A stretch of DNA of 20,141 nt, taken from contig CATOLK010000006.1 in the NCBI GenBank assembly GCA_951801155.1, positions 1-20,141 of the forward strand, given 5' to 3'. This document shows positions 14,056-20,141 of the stretch, piece after piece. The stretch comes from an uncultured Rickettsiales bacterium (GTDB lineage: Bacteria; Pseudomonadota; Alphaproteobacteria; Rickettsiales; UBA1997). The position numbers and the translations under genes are program-made. The notes below the pieces were generated by a model. That model ran no database searches and was not told where the DNA came from. It saw nothing but the letters and a program-made list of their open reading frames with translations. How positions within the stretch are numbered: the stretch's first letter is position 1; the number at the start of each line of letters is the position of its first letter.

Positions 14056-14703
14056 ATGAAAAATTTAAATAAATTAAAAGGTAAATTTATAACTTTTGAA
14101 GGAGGAGAAGGAGCTGGCAAAAGCACTCAATCAAAAAAATTAGTTGAATATTTAAATAACAATAATATAGAAACGGTTTGGACAAGAGAACCAGGTGGTT
14201 GTGAAGATGCAGAAGAAATTAGAAAACTATTAATAAGTGGTGGAAAAGATAGGTGGGATGGAATTACAGAATTACTATTAATGTATGCAGCAAGACGAGT
14301 TCATACAGAAAAAAAAATAAAACCATTATTACAAAAAGGTATAACCGTAATATCCGATAGATATCTTGATTCTACTTTAGCCTATCAAGGTTTTGCTTCA
14401 GATATCCCTGTAGAAACAATAAATTCTGTCAGAAATATAGTATTAGGAGATTTTAGACCCGATTTAACAGTAATTTTAGATTTAGAACCACAAATAGGAT
14501 TAAATAGAGTAGATATTAGGGGGGTAAAAAACAGATTTGAAGACAAAGATTTTATTTTTCATCAAAAAGTTAGAAAGGGGTTTGACTATATTTATAACAA
14601 TGAAAAAGAAATTAGAAATTTTATTAAAATAGATGTTGAAGATAAAAATATAGATGAATTATTTGAGATAATAGTGGAAAAAATTTGTGAAAATATTAAA
14701 TAA
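14056..14703 (+). CDS. tmk: Thymidylate kinase
   Basis: A 215-aa enzyme that phosphorylates dTMP to dTDP with ATP. From the ATG at 14056: P-loop FEGGEGAGKST (14-24), TREPGG (near 42-47, dTMP-binding DR/REPGG loop), SDRYLDSTLAYQG (near 109-121, the conserved DR[YF]-x-D-S-x-x-AYQ motif), ILDLEP and the LID region with Arg residues (near 155-170, NRVDIRGVKNRFE). All key residues are present and length is normal. An in-frame TTG three codons upstream (14047) is possible, but ATG is the better start; neither has a Shine-Dalgarno. With the nearby dCMP deaminase it belongs to dTTP synthesis. sfsA follows 73 bp later. Confidence 0.95.
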   Translation: MKNLNKLKGKFITFEGGEGAGKSTQSKKLVEYLNNNNIETVWTREPGGCEDAEEIRKLLISGGKDRWDGITELLLMYAARRVHTEKKIKPLLQKGITVISDRYLDSTLAYQGFASDIPVETINSVRNIVLGDFRPDLTVILDLEPQIGLNRVDIRGVKNRFEDKDFIFHQKVRKGFDYIYNNEKEIRNFIKIDVEDKNIDELFEIIVEKICENIK

Positions 14704-14720
14704 TTTAAAGAGAATTTTAC

Positions 14721-14774
14721 ATGGAATATATTTCAATTAAATTGTTTAACGGAACTTATAAATTAAAATATTAA
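14721..14774 (+). CDS. Possible 17-aa leader peptide before sfsA
   Basis: ATG at 14721 follows AAAGAG by nine bases, one of the better ribosome-binding sequences nearby, and encodes MEYISIKLFNGTYKLKY. Its stop ends two bases before the sfsA ATG (14777), which itself has no Shine-Dalgarno, so translation of sfsA could be coupled to it. It may equally be chance. Confidence 0.25.
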   Translation: MEYISIKLFNGTYKLKY

Positions 14775-14776
14775 AA

Positions 14777-15523
14777 ATGAGTAAATATTTATTTGATACA
14801 GTACTTACGGAAGGCTTGATTTTGAAAAGACCAAACAGATTTTTAATGGATGTTTTGATAAACAATGAATTAGTAAGATGCCATTGTCCTAGTACTGGAA
14901 GAATTGGTGGAATTACATTCGATAAAATCCCCTGTTTACTATCAAAATGCAATAATTCTAAAAGAAAAACTGACTATACAGTTGAGGCAATAAGTTTAAA
15001 TAAACAGGAGGATAAGAAAAAATATTGGATAGGAATAAATCAAGTAAAAGCCAATAGATATATAGAATATTTTTTAAAAACCAATCAATTAAGTAAAATT
15101 GTAAAATGTGATAAAAATACTAAAATTTTAAGAGAAAAATTTATAGGGAATTCAAAACTTGATTTTTTAGTTAATAATTCATATATTGAAGTTAAAACTC
15201 CGTTGGTACAACTACAATTGAAAAAACATTATTTTACGAATAAAAATATTAAAATAAGTGATTTTAAAAATTTTAATTCTACTGATAGGTTTTTAAAACA
15301 TATTGAAGAACTTTCAAATTCTTTAAAAATTCATGAAAAGGCATATTTAATAACACTTTTTATGTTTGATGCGAAAAAATTTAATCCTCCGCGCAGTGAA
15401 AGATACGAATATATATTCAATGCCGTTTCTCAAGCAAAAAATTCTGGTGTTGAAATATGGCAAGTTAATTTATCTGTTGATGAATATGGGGTAGAATTAA
15501 AAAGTTATGTTTTATTAAAATAA
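14777..15523 (+). CDS. sfsA: SfsA family protein (sugar fermentation stimulation homologue)
   Basis: A 248-aa protein of full family length (about 230-250). Conserved blocks: RPNRFLMDVLINNE (18-31), RCHCPSTGRIGG (34-45, family 'ahcpNtG.M'), NSKRKTDYTVEA (60-71), WIGINQVKANRYIE (about 84-97, 'WVGvnt..aN'), LREKFIGNSKLDFLV (about 117-131) and YIEVKTPLVQL (about 136-146, family 'yvEVKnvtl'). The D-x-n-E-x-K arrangement is the nuclease-like core that led to SfsA proteins being called putative DNA/RNA nucleases. The physiological role is poorly settled. The sequence is clearly divergent from enterobacterial SfsA but keeps the core. Probably in the tmk transcript. Confidence 0.85.
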   Translation: MSKYLFDTVLTEGLILKRPNRFLMDVLINNELVRCHCPSTGRIGGITFDKIPCLLSKCNNSKRKTDYTVEAISLNKQEDKKKYWIGINQVKANRYIEYFLKTNQLSKIVKCDKNTKILREKFIGNSKLDFLVNNSYIEVKTPLVQLQLKKHYFTNKNIKISDFKNFNSTDRFLKHIEELSNSLKIHEKAYLITLFMFDAKKFNPPRSERYEYIFNAVSQAKNSGVEIWQVNLSVDEYGVELKSYVLLK

Positions 15524-15527
15524 GAAT

Positions 15528-15563
15528 AGATCTCCTTTATAAAAATTATATGTTTGTCAGTAG
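15528..15563. repeat. Short fragment resembling the end of the 210-bp repeat family
   Basis: AGATCTCCTTTATAAAAATT followed by ATATGTTTGTCAG resembles AGATCTCTTGCATAAAAATT and ACATGTTTATCAAC at 19766-19800. A weaker match, AGGTCTTCTGCATAAAAAAT, lies at about 4974-4993. The remaining spacer to 15788 is AT-rich with no clear gene. Confidence 0.4.
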
Positions 15564-15788
15564 TACTAAAGATAATTTATTTTATTTTTCAATCGCATTT
15601 TACTAAAGCCTAATAGGGTAATTTTGAGAGTTTAAAATATTTTTAACACAAACAAAAAAACCAGAACTCGAAACACAAGATATTAAGTTCTATAAATTAA
15701 CAAATAAATCAAAAAATCTAGGCTCTCAGGTAGAATTTTAAATAAAAACAAAATAAAAAAGCAGACTAAAACAAAATTATAGTTAATT

Positions 15789-16250
15789 CTAGTCGTTTTC
15801 TTCAATTTCTTCTAAAAATGTTTTACCATTTATATTTCTAAAAATAATTCCAGTTGCTTTTATTAGAGAAACTATAGCTTTTTTTCTATCTAATGTAATA
15901 AAACCACCATTTGTATCACTTTTTTCGTAAATAATTTCTTTAATACCAGCTTGTAATAAATGTTTTAAGCAATTATCACAAGAAATATGAGTAACATAAG
16001 CTTTACAACCTTTAAGAGAAGTTTGAGCAAATATTAAAGCATTCATCTCTGCGTGTATTGAAACCATATCTTTATATGGTCTTTCAAAAGTCATGTAATT
16101 TTCATTACAACCCATAACAAAACCATTATAACCAAAAGATATTGGTTTATTATCATTTGTAACAAGAACACAACCAACCTGTGTTGAAGGATCTTTAGAT
16201 TTTTTAGAAACTGTCCAAGCTATAGACATATAATATTCATCCCAATTCAT
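15789..16250 (-). CDS. dCMP deaminase (cytidine/deoxycytidylate deaminase family)
   Basis: A 153-aa zinc deaminase. MNWDEYYMSIAWTVSKKSKD (1-20) and DPSTQVGC (20-27) form the entry typical of dCMP deaminase and ComEB, and GYNG (40-43) follows. HAEMNAL (66-72) supplies the zinc His and the catalytic Glu. ISCDNC (89-94) supplies the two zinc Cys residues, with Ser in place of the usual Pro in PCxxC. The enzyme converts dCMP to dUMP, the substrate for thymidylate synthase, and so feeds the dTMP phosphorylated by the neighbouring tmk. It is transcribed on its own, opposite to tmk-sfsA. No Shine-Dalgarno precedes ATG. A 22-bp palindrome lies in its promoter region. Confidence 0.88.
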   Translation of the reverse strand: MNWDEYYMSIAWTVSKKSKDPSTQVGCVLVTNDNKPISFGYNGFVMGCNENYMTFERPYKDMVSIHAEMNALIFAQTSLKGCKAYVTHISCDNCLKHLLQAGIKEIIYEKSDTNGGFITLDRKKAIVSLIKATGIIFRNINGKTFLEEIEEND

Positions 16251-16268
16251 AATAGTTTTATATTATTG

Positions 16269-16290
16269 ACATATAATGTATGTTATATGT
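16269..16290. promoter_or_regulatory. Palindrome in the dCMP deaminase promoter region
   Basis: ACATATAA (16269-16276) and TTATATGT (16283-16290) are a perfect inverted repeat around TGTATG, 19-40 bp before the start codon. It contains a TATAAC-type -10 on the minus strand. It could be an operator or a 5'-end hairpin. Confidence 0.4.
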
Positions 16291-16471
16291 TAAAAATTTT
16301 AAATCAATAGATCTTTAACATAAAAAAATTCCATAAAAAACAAACTTTAATATATTAACAAGATATATACCGTATTATCAATTATTTGGTTAATACAATT
16401 CTATGGAAAAGATTCTATAAAATATTTTTTTAAAAAAATAGAAGCAGTCAATAATAGTCAAACAAAACTAA

Positions 16472-16579
16472 AAAACATTTAAAAAGGAAGATATTAATGA
16501 AATAATAGATGAATGTCCAGGGAAGGATATTACTATAGAAATATTAAAAAATCATTATTGGAGTGTTAAAAGACTGTAA
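16472..16579 (+). pseudogene. Possible remnant of a lost gene
   Basis: A frame without ATG encodes about 35 residues of ordinary protein character (KTFKKEDINEIIDECPGKD, then ITIEILKNHYWSVKRL) before TAA. AAGGAAG followed by ATG (16497) lies in another frame that stops after two codons, as if a start has been shifted out of frame. The stretch is less AT-rich than the spacer around it (16291-16667), in which I see nothing else. Family not recognised. Confidence 0.3.
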
Positions 16580-16667
16580 TACAATGATATAGTTTGATTT
16601 TTTTTGGTGGTGTTGTGTATATTTTAGAAAATTTTAAATTTAAATAAAAAATTAATAGCAATATTAT

Positions 16668-17195
16668 TTATTTCTTAGTTTTTAACAAAATATAAACAGC
16701 TCCAGTTCCACCATCTTTTTTTTGTGCATCTACATATTTAATGACTTTCGATGAAATATTTGGATGCTTCATCCATTTTCCCATTGAATTTTTTATACTT
16801 TCTCTATCTTCTTTTGTTCCTTTTCCTTTGCCAGTTATAACCAAAATTAACTTTAATCCAAAATTATAGGCATTATTTATATTTTTAATTAAAGAATCAA
16901 AAGCTTCTTCAAGGGTTAAACCATGAAAATCCAATCTTAAATCAATTTTTATTTTTCCAGCCTTTAATTTTCTATCTGTATTATTATCAATTCCCAAACT
17001 TTTATCTTTTTCTAATTTATATTCGTAGTCATAATTATATTCATCTATGTTTTTTAGTTCATCAGTATAAGATTTTTTATTATTTAATTTTTCAATTAAA
17101 TTATTAGTTATATTATCTGTAGAGTTTTTGATTACTATATTTTTATTAATTTTCTTACAATTTTTTATTTCATTTAACCAATTATTATCAGACAT
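16668..17195 (-). CDS. Smr domain protein
   Basis: A 175-aa protein whose C-terminal half is an Smr domain: LDFHGLTLEEA (88-98, the LDLHG motif with Phe for Leu), LILVITGKGKG (116-126, 'viTGkG') and GGTGAVYILLK (162-172). Smr domains are nucleic-acid binding or nicking modules related to the MutS2 C-terminus, and the short stand-alone form is common in alphaproteobacteria. Residues 1-80 are charged, Asn/Lys-rich and probably unstructured. The start lies 6 bp after the mltA stop, so it is the last gene of the tim44-mltA-smr run, an order common in this class. Confidence 0.88.
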   Translation of the reverse strand: MSDNNWLNEIKNCKKINKNIVIKNSTDNITNNLIEKLNNKKSYTDELKNIDEYNYDYEYKLEKDKSLGIDNNTDRKLKAGKIKIDLRLDFHGLTLEEAFDSLIKNINNAYNFGLKLILVITGKGKGTKEDRESIKNSMGKWMKHPNISSKVIKYVDAQKKDGGTGAVYILLKTKK

Positions 17196-17201
17196 ATAAA
17201 A

Positions 17202-18341
17202 CTAAAATTCTATATTTATTTTTTTTAATACTTTTATGGGAATTAATAAATACATTTCCCCTGTAGAGTATTGATAACCGGAGTTTTCTTCTCCTTCCTC
17301 TCCAAAACCAAAAAATATATCCCCTCTCACAACACCTTTTATAGCAGAACCGGTATCATTCGCAATAACCAATTTATTAAATTGCTCTCTAATATCATAT
17401 TTTTTTATATGCATTGTATTCAGCCAAATTGGAAAACCGTACGGTATATATTTTTTATCAACTGCTATAGTTCTAAAGGGAACCAATTTAGAACCAAATG
17501 CTCCTTTAAAATTATTATCCTCTAAGATTTTAAAAAATATATATGATTTATTAACGTTTAGGATATTTTTTGCAAAAACCAAATTTTTTTTTAATTCTTG
17601 TTTAATAGATTTAGTATCAGCTTTTGCTTCAGTTAACAAATTATTTCTACTCATATATTTTCCTATAGAAGTATATTTATGATTATTTTTACCATCAAAA
17701 CCAATAGAAATAATTTTATTTTCATCAACCAACTCTACATTACCAGAACCTTGAATATGGAAAAAAAATAATTCAACCAAATCATTGGTATATAAAATTT
17801 CTAAATTTTTATTTGCCAAAACACCATTATTTATCTGTTCTCTAGTGTAATATTTAATTCCATCAACTAAATCATTTGGGCGTTTATAGATTGGATATTT
17901 AAATATATTATCTCTTTTTCTTTTTGCTTTTATAGTTGGCATATAATAGCCAGTAAATAAGGAATAATTATTTTTATTATCAATAATTTTAAAAGGAATA
18001 AAATAATTTTCAAAAAATACCTGAATATATTCTTTATTATAATTTTTTATTATGTCTGCTATTTTACAAACACTATAAAAATCATTTTTATTTATTTTTC
18101 TATTTGCCTGTGGAAAAATTGGATATTTTATAGATAAAGAAACAATTCTTTCACAATTATCTAAAAAAACATCTAATGCTTCTTTATAGTTTTCATTATT
18201 CCATCCATACAAATTCTCAAAACTAGTTTCCTCTAGAGATAATTCATTTGATAATCTTATCTTAATATTTTTAGAATAACAATTCTTTTGTAAAAAAAAT
18301 AAAATGACACAACACAGTATAATTTGTAAGTAGTTTATCAT
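17202..18341 (-). CDS. mltA: Membrane-bound lytic murein transglycosylase A
   Basis: A 379-aa MltA. The N-terminal signal segment (4-18, hydrophobic, ending near NCYS) exports it; a lipobox is not clear (LQKNC). FTGYYMPTIKA (129-139) and LFFFHIQGSG (201-210) are the MltA core motifs. The C-terminal 3D domain contains AVDKKYIPYGFPIWLN (near 283-298) and ANDTGSAIKGVVRGDIFFGFG (327-347), whose Asp329 corresponds to the catalytic Asp of the DTGGAIKG motif (one Gly is Ser). It cleaves peptidoglycan glycan strands to 1,6-anhydro products, so the organism must keep a wall or a relic of it. It sits 12 bp downstream of the Tim44-like gene and 6 bp before smr. Confidence 0.93.
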   Translation of the reverse strand: MINYLQIILCCVILFFLQKNCYSKNIKIRLSNELSLEETSFENLYGWNNENYKEALDVFLDNCERIVSLSIKYPIFPQANRKINKNDFYSVCKIADIIKNYNKEYIQVFFENYFIPFKIIDNKNNYSLFTGYYMPTIKAKRKRDNIFKYPIYKRPNDLVDGIKYYTREQINNGVLANKNLEILYTNDLVELFFFHIQGSGNVELVDENKIISIGFDGKNNHKYTSIGKYMSRNNLLTEAKADTKSIKQELKKNLVFAKNILNVNKSYIFFKILEDNNFKGAFGSKLVPFRTIAVDKKYIPYGFPIWLNTMHIKKYDIREQFNKLVIANDTGSAIKGVVRGDIFFGFGEEGEENSGYQYSTGEMYLLIPIKVLKKINIEF

Positions 18342-18353
18342 TTTATTTTATAA

Positions 18354-19001
18354 TTAATTTATAAAATTCAATAACCAATAATTATTATCAGTCTTAACAA
18401 ATGTCCAAATTTCTCCTATATCGCCAACTTTATCTTTTGAACCCAAAACCACATTTTTTTCGTTATCTTCAGCATAATTTATTTGTTTCATTTTTAAAGC
18501 TACTTTAATACAGTTTGGATTACTTTCAAAATTCTTTTCTAAAATACTAATTTCATCAAAAGATATAACAACCGTTTTATAATTGATTTGCTTTTCTTCC
18601 ATTTCTTTAATATTTTTATTAAATATTGCCAACATATCTTTTGTAAGCATTTGTTCTAAAATTTTTAAATCCTTATTATTAAAAGCATCTAAAATTGTTA
18701 TAACAGCTTTTTCTGATGTTTTTTTAAATAATTCTTCATCAAACCCTTCTTTTTTATTATTTTTATTTGAAATATTTTTTATTCTATTCGTATAATTTTC
18801 ATAAATATTTTCAAAAAATTTTTTATTATTTGAATTTATAGTATTTTGTGTAGTTTTTGTACTATTTGATGAAATATTTTTTATAAAACAATTTATAGCC
18901 TCATCCTTTTTTTTATCTTCACCATTTGGCATAAAACCAAAATTATTAAATAATATCTTAAAAATTAAAACTGTCATTAATAATAAAACTAATATATACA
19001 T
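18354..19001 (-). CDS. Tim44-like domain protein
   Basis: From the ATG at 19001 this is a 215-aa protein with an N-terminal membrane anchor (MYILVLLLMTVLIFKILF), a low-complexity Asn/Lys/Ser linker, and a C-terminal Tim44-like domain (about the last 115 residues: EELFKKTSEKAVITILDAFN, then NKDLKILEQMLTKDML, a beta sheet part and a final IGEIWTFVKTDNNYWLLNFI). Alphaproteobacterial Tim44-like proteins are related to the mitochondrial import motor tether and sit at the inner membrane; their role in bacteria is open. An ATG at 19037 gives 12 more residues but overlaps the upstream gene by 26 bp. The inner ATG has AAGAGG six bases before it and no overlap, so I prefer it. Followed by mltA after 12 bp. 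Confidence 0.85.
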   Translation of the reverse strand: MYILVLLLMTVLIFKILFNNFGFMPNGEDKKKDEAINCFIKNISSNSTKTTQNTINSNNKKFFENIYENYTNRIKNISNKNNKKEGFDEELFKKTSEKAVITILDAFNNKDLKILEQMLTKDMLAIFNKNIKEMEEKQINYKTVVISFDEISILEKNFESNPNCIKVALKMKQINYAEDNEKNVVLGSKDKVGDIGEIWTFVKTDNNYWLLNFIN

Positions 19002-19011
19002 CGAATACCTC

Positions 19012-19209
19012 TTACATCGTTCTTTGATTTTCTTCATTTTTAATATTTGGTATATCTTTCAAACTATCAGAATTTGCTCGTTGCTTAGTCAAAACCTGAT
19101 CTATCTCAATTTCTTTTTGAGTTAAACCTTTTAAATTTATTATTGTTTCTTTCCATATCTCAGCTTGTGTTTCTATTTTATTTTTTTCTTCATTTAATTC
19201 TGTATTCAT
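19012..19209 (-). CDS. Hypothetical 65-aa protein, first gene of the tim44-mltA-smr run
   Basis: A small, highly charged, helix-prone protein without membrane segment or cysteine. I do not recognise it. It ends ten bases before the preferred start of the Tim44-like gene and its last codons carry that gene's ribosome-binding site, so the two are probably translated together. No Shine-Dalgarno precedes its own ATG. The 57-bp spacer to rlmH holds TTCTATTATAGAA (19235-19247), a palindrome offering TATAAT-like hexamers in both directions, the likely divergent promoter. Confidence 0.55.
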   Translation of the reverse strand: MNTELNEEKNKIETQAEIWKETIINLKGLTQKEIEIDQVLTKQRANSDSLKDIPNIKNEENQRTM

Positions 19210-19266
19210 TGCGTTTCAAAATAATTATTATATTTTCTATTATAGAAGATAATTTTTAAAAATCAA

Positions 19267-19722
19267 ATGAAAATAAATATTTTATCAATAGGAAACTTTA
19301 AAGCTAAAGATAATTATAAAGAACTTTTTGAAGACTATAAAAAACGAATAAAATGGAATATTAATTTAATAGAATTAAAAAATAGTAAAGTTGAAGATAT
19401 TAATTTAAGAAAAATACAGGAAAATAAAGAAATAGAAAAATATATAAATTCTAAAAATAAACTAATTGTTTTAGATGAAAGAGGAAAAATAATTACAACT
19501 CCAGATTTTAGAGATATTTGCACTAAATTTTTTGAAAATTCCGACGGTATAGATTTTGTAATAGGTGGATCAGATGGTTTATTAGAAGAAACAAGAGAGA
19601 AGGCAGATTTTATACTATCTTTTGGAAAAATGGTTTATCCACATTTAATGATAAGAGTTATGTTAATAGAGCAGTTATACAGAGTTTACACTTTGTTAAA
19701 TAACCACCCGTACCATAAATAA
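19267..19722 (+). CDS. rlmH: 23S rRNA pseudouridine1915 N3-methyltransferase
   Basis: A 151-aa SPOUT methyltransferase of normal length (about 155). Visible: MKINILSIGNFK start, VLDERGK (68-74, 'LD.rG'), DFVIGGSDGL (96-105, the SAM-binding GGxxG knot loop) and the C-terminal YRVYTLLNNHPYHK (138-151), matching the invariant 'YRA..i..g.pYH+' ending that reaches the substrate in the partner subunit. It methylates pseudouridine 1915 in helix 69 of 23S rRNA on the assembled ribosome. Divergent from the tim44-mltA-smr run. No Shine-Dalgarno is evident. Confidence 0.96.
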   Translation: MKINILSIGNFKAKDNYKELFEDYKKRIKWNINLIELKNSKVEDINLRKIQENKEIEKYINSKNKLIVLDERGKIITTPDFRDICTKFFENSDGIDFVIGGSDGLLEETREKADFILSFGKMVYPHLMIRVMLIEQLYRVYTLLNNHPYHK

Positions 19723-19769
19723 TAAATTTAGACTATAATTTTTGATAATTTTTTAATATAATAGAGATC

Positions 19770-19979
19770 TCTTGCATAAAAATTTACATGTTTATCAACA
19801 ACATTAAAAACAATTAAAAAAACTATAAAAAATATAATTTTCCACAAAATTCCAAATCTTACTTCAATTTTTATATTTCTAATAGTAGAAACATATTTCG
19901 ATACACTTCCTATTAGCAATATAAAAAATTCTTGTCTTTTTTGTAATTTTTGTTTTTTGTGGAAAATTTTTATGTAAGA
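19770..19979. repeat. 210-bp inverted-repeat element, best preserved copy
   Basis: The ends TCTTGCATAAAAATTT (19770-19785) and AAATTTTTATGTAAGA (19964-19979) are inverted repeats with one mismatch in 16. A second perfect pair, TTTTCCACAAAA (19838-19849) and TTTTGTGGAAAA (19955-19966), lies inside. The minus strand can be read for 84 codons from 19982 to 19728, but the decayed copies at about 1400-1600 and 2505-2611 show stops and indels in every frame, so I treat it as a mobile repeat and not a gene. Beyond it, AGACTTCCTACATAAA (19988-20003) matches the palindrome arm at 10678. Confidence 0.6.
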
Positions 19980-20034
19980 CATCTAATAGACTTCCTACAT
20001 AAAACTATATTTAAATATCAATAATATTTGAGTA

Positions 20035-20141
20035 TTTTTAATTTATTTATTTTTATAATTGTTTATTCTTTAATTGTCCGTTATTTCGTCATTCCAGATT
20101 AGAATTACTTGACAATTTATTGTCTAGTAATTCTTAATGTG
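20035..20141. repeat. MITE-like palindromic repeat, copy C, cut by the window end
   Basis: ATTTATTTTTATAATTGTTT and CCGTTATTTCGTCATTCCAG match the reverse complement of the right arm of copy B (13572-13812). The centre is a hairpin: AGAATTACTTGACAA (20101-20115) and TTGTCTAGTAATTCT (20120-20134) pair apart from one T-T. The second outer arm lies beyond the window. Confidence 0.7.

Noticed and set aside
19728..19982. 84-codon reading on the minus strand with a hydrophobic segment
   Set aside because: It spans the inverted-repeat element almost exactly, and the other copies of that element are interrupted in all frames, so it is more likely a by-product of the repeat than a gene.
1..20141. CRISPR array
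   Set aside because: The repeats seen are palindromic, long and dispersed, with no regular short repeat-spacer units and no cas genes.

Overview
The window is very AT-rich (genes, spacers and third codon positions alike) and carries a typical alphaproteobacterial gene set with a strong Rickettsiales flavour. The pointers are a VirB4-type secretion ATPase whose P-loop is degenerate (known from the second VirB4 of the rickettsial rvh type IV system), a single gene-transfer-agent-like DUF2460 gene, an IalB-like periplasmic protein, a Mic60/mitofilin-like protein, the Tim44-like/MltA/Smr gene run, and many intergenic palindromic repeats. I read it as part of a reduced chromosome of an obligately host-associated alphaproteobacterium. 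The species cannot be named from this sequence alone.

Layout. 1-448: low-complexity Asn/Ser-type repeat at the edge and a 227-bp palindromic, MITE-like element. 449-1078: DOT1-like methyltransferase. 1079-1706: decayed repeat and a tRNA promoter. 1707-2419: tRNA-Asn(GUU) and an MTA/SAH-nucleosidase-like gene. 2669-4240 (minus): rpmJ (bL36), IalB-like and Mic60-like genes behind one good promoter. 4437-4952: unknown membrane protein. 5085-5746 (minus): ZapA-like gene followed by a structured RNA that I take for 6S RNA. 5751-6611 (minus): coiled-coil protein whose 5' end overlaps virB4. 6571-9843: virB4 and a second, more divergent DOT1/class I methyltransferase-like gene, apparently one operon. 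10063-10668: DUF2460 (GTA). 10733-11170 (minus): rppH. 11505-13154: tRNA-Glu(CUC) and a 491-aa AMP/thymidine phosphorylase-type enzyme with a clear terminator. 13424-13508 (minus): tRNA-Leu(UAG). 13572-13812: second full palindromic element. 14056-15523: tmk and sfsA. 15789-16250 (minus): dCMP deaminase. 16668-19209 (minus): smr, mltA, tim44-like gene and a small gene, divergent from rlmH (19267-19722). 19728-20141: two repeat elements, the last cut by the window edge.

How it fits together. Three proteins belong to thymidylate and pyrimidine nucleotide metabolism (dCMP deaminase, thymidylate kinase, a phosphorylase of the thymidine/AMP family). ZapA and 6S RNA sit together as in many proteobacteria. 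Tim44-like/MltA/Smr is an ordinary envelope and housekeeping run. The least ordinary parts are the degenerate VirB4 with its methyltransferase partner, the free-standing DOT1-like methyltransferase, the isolated GTA gene, and two families of inverted-repeat elements. In one family the hairpin arms differ between copies but stay complementary.
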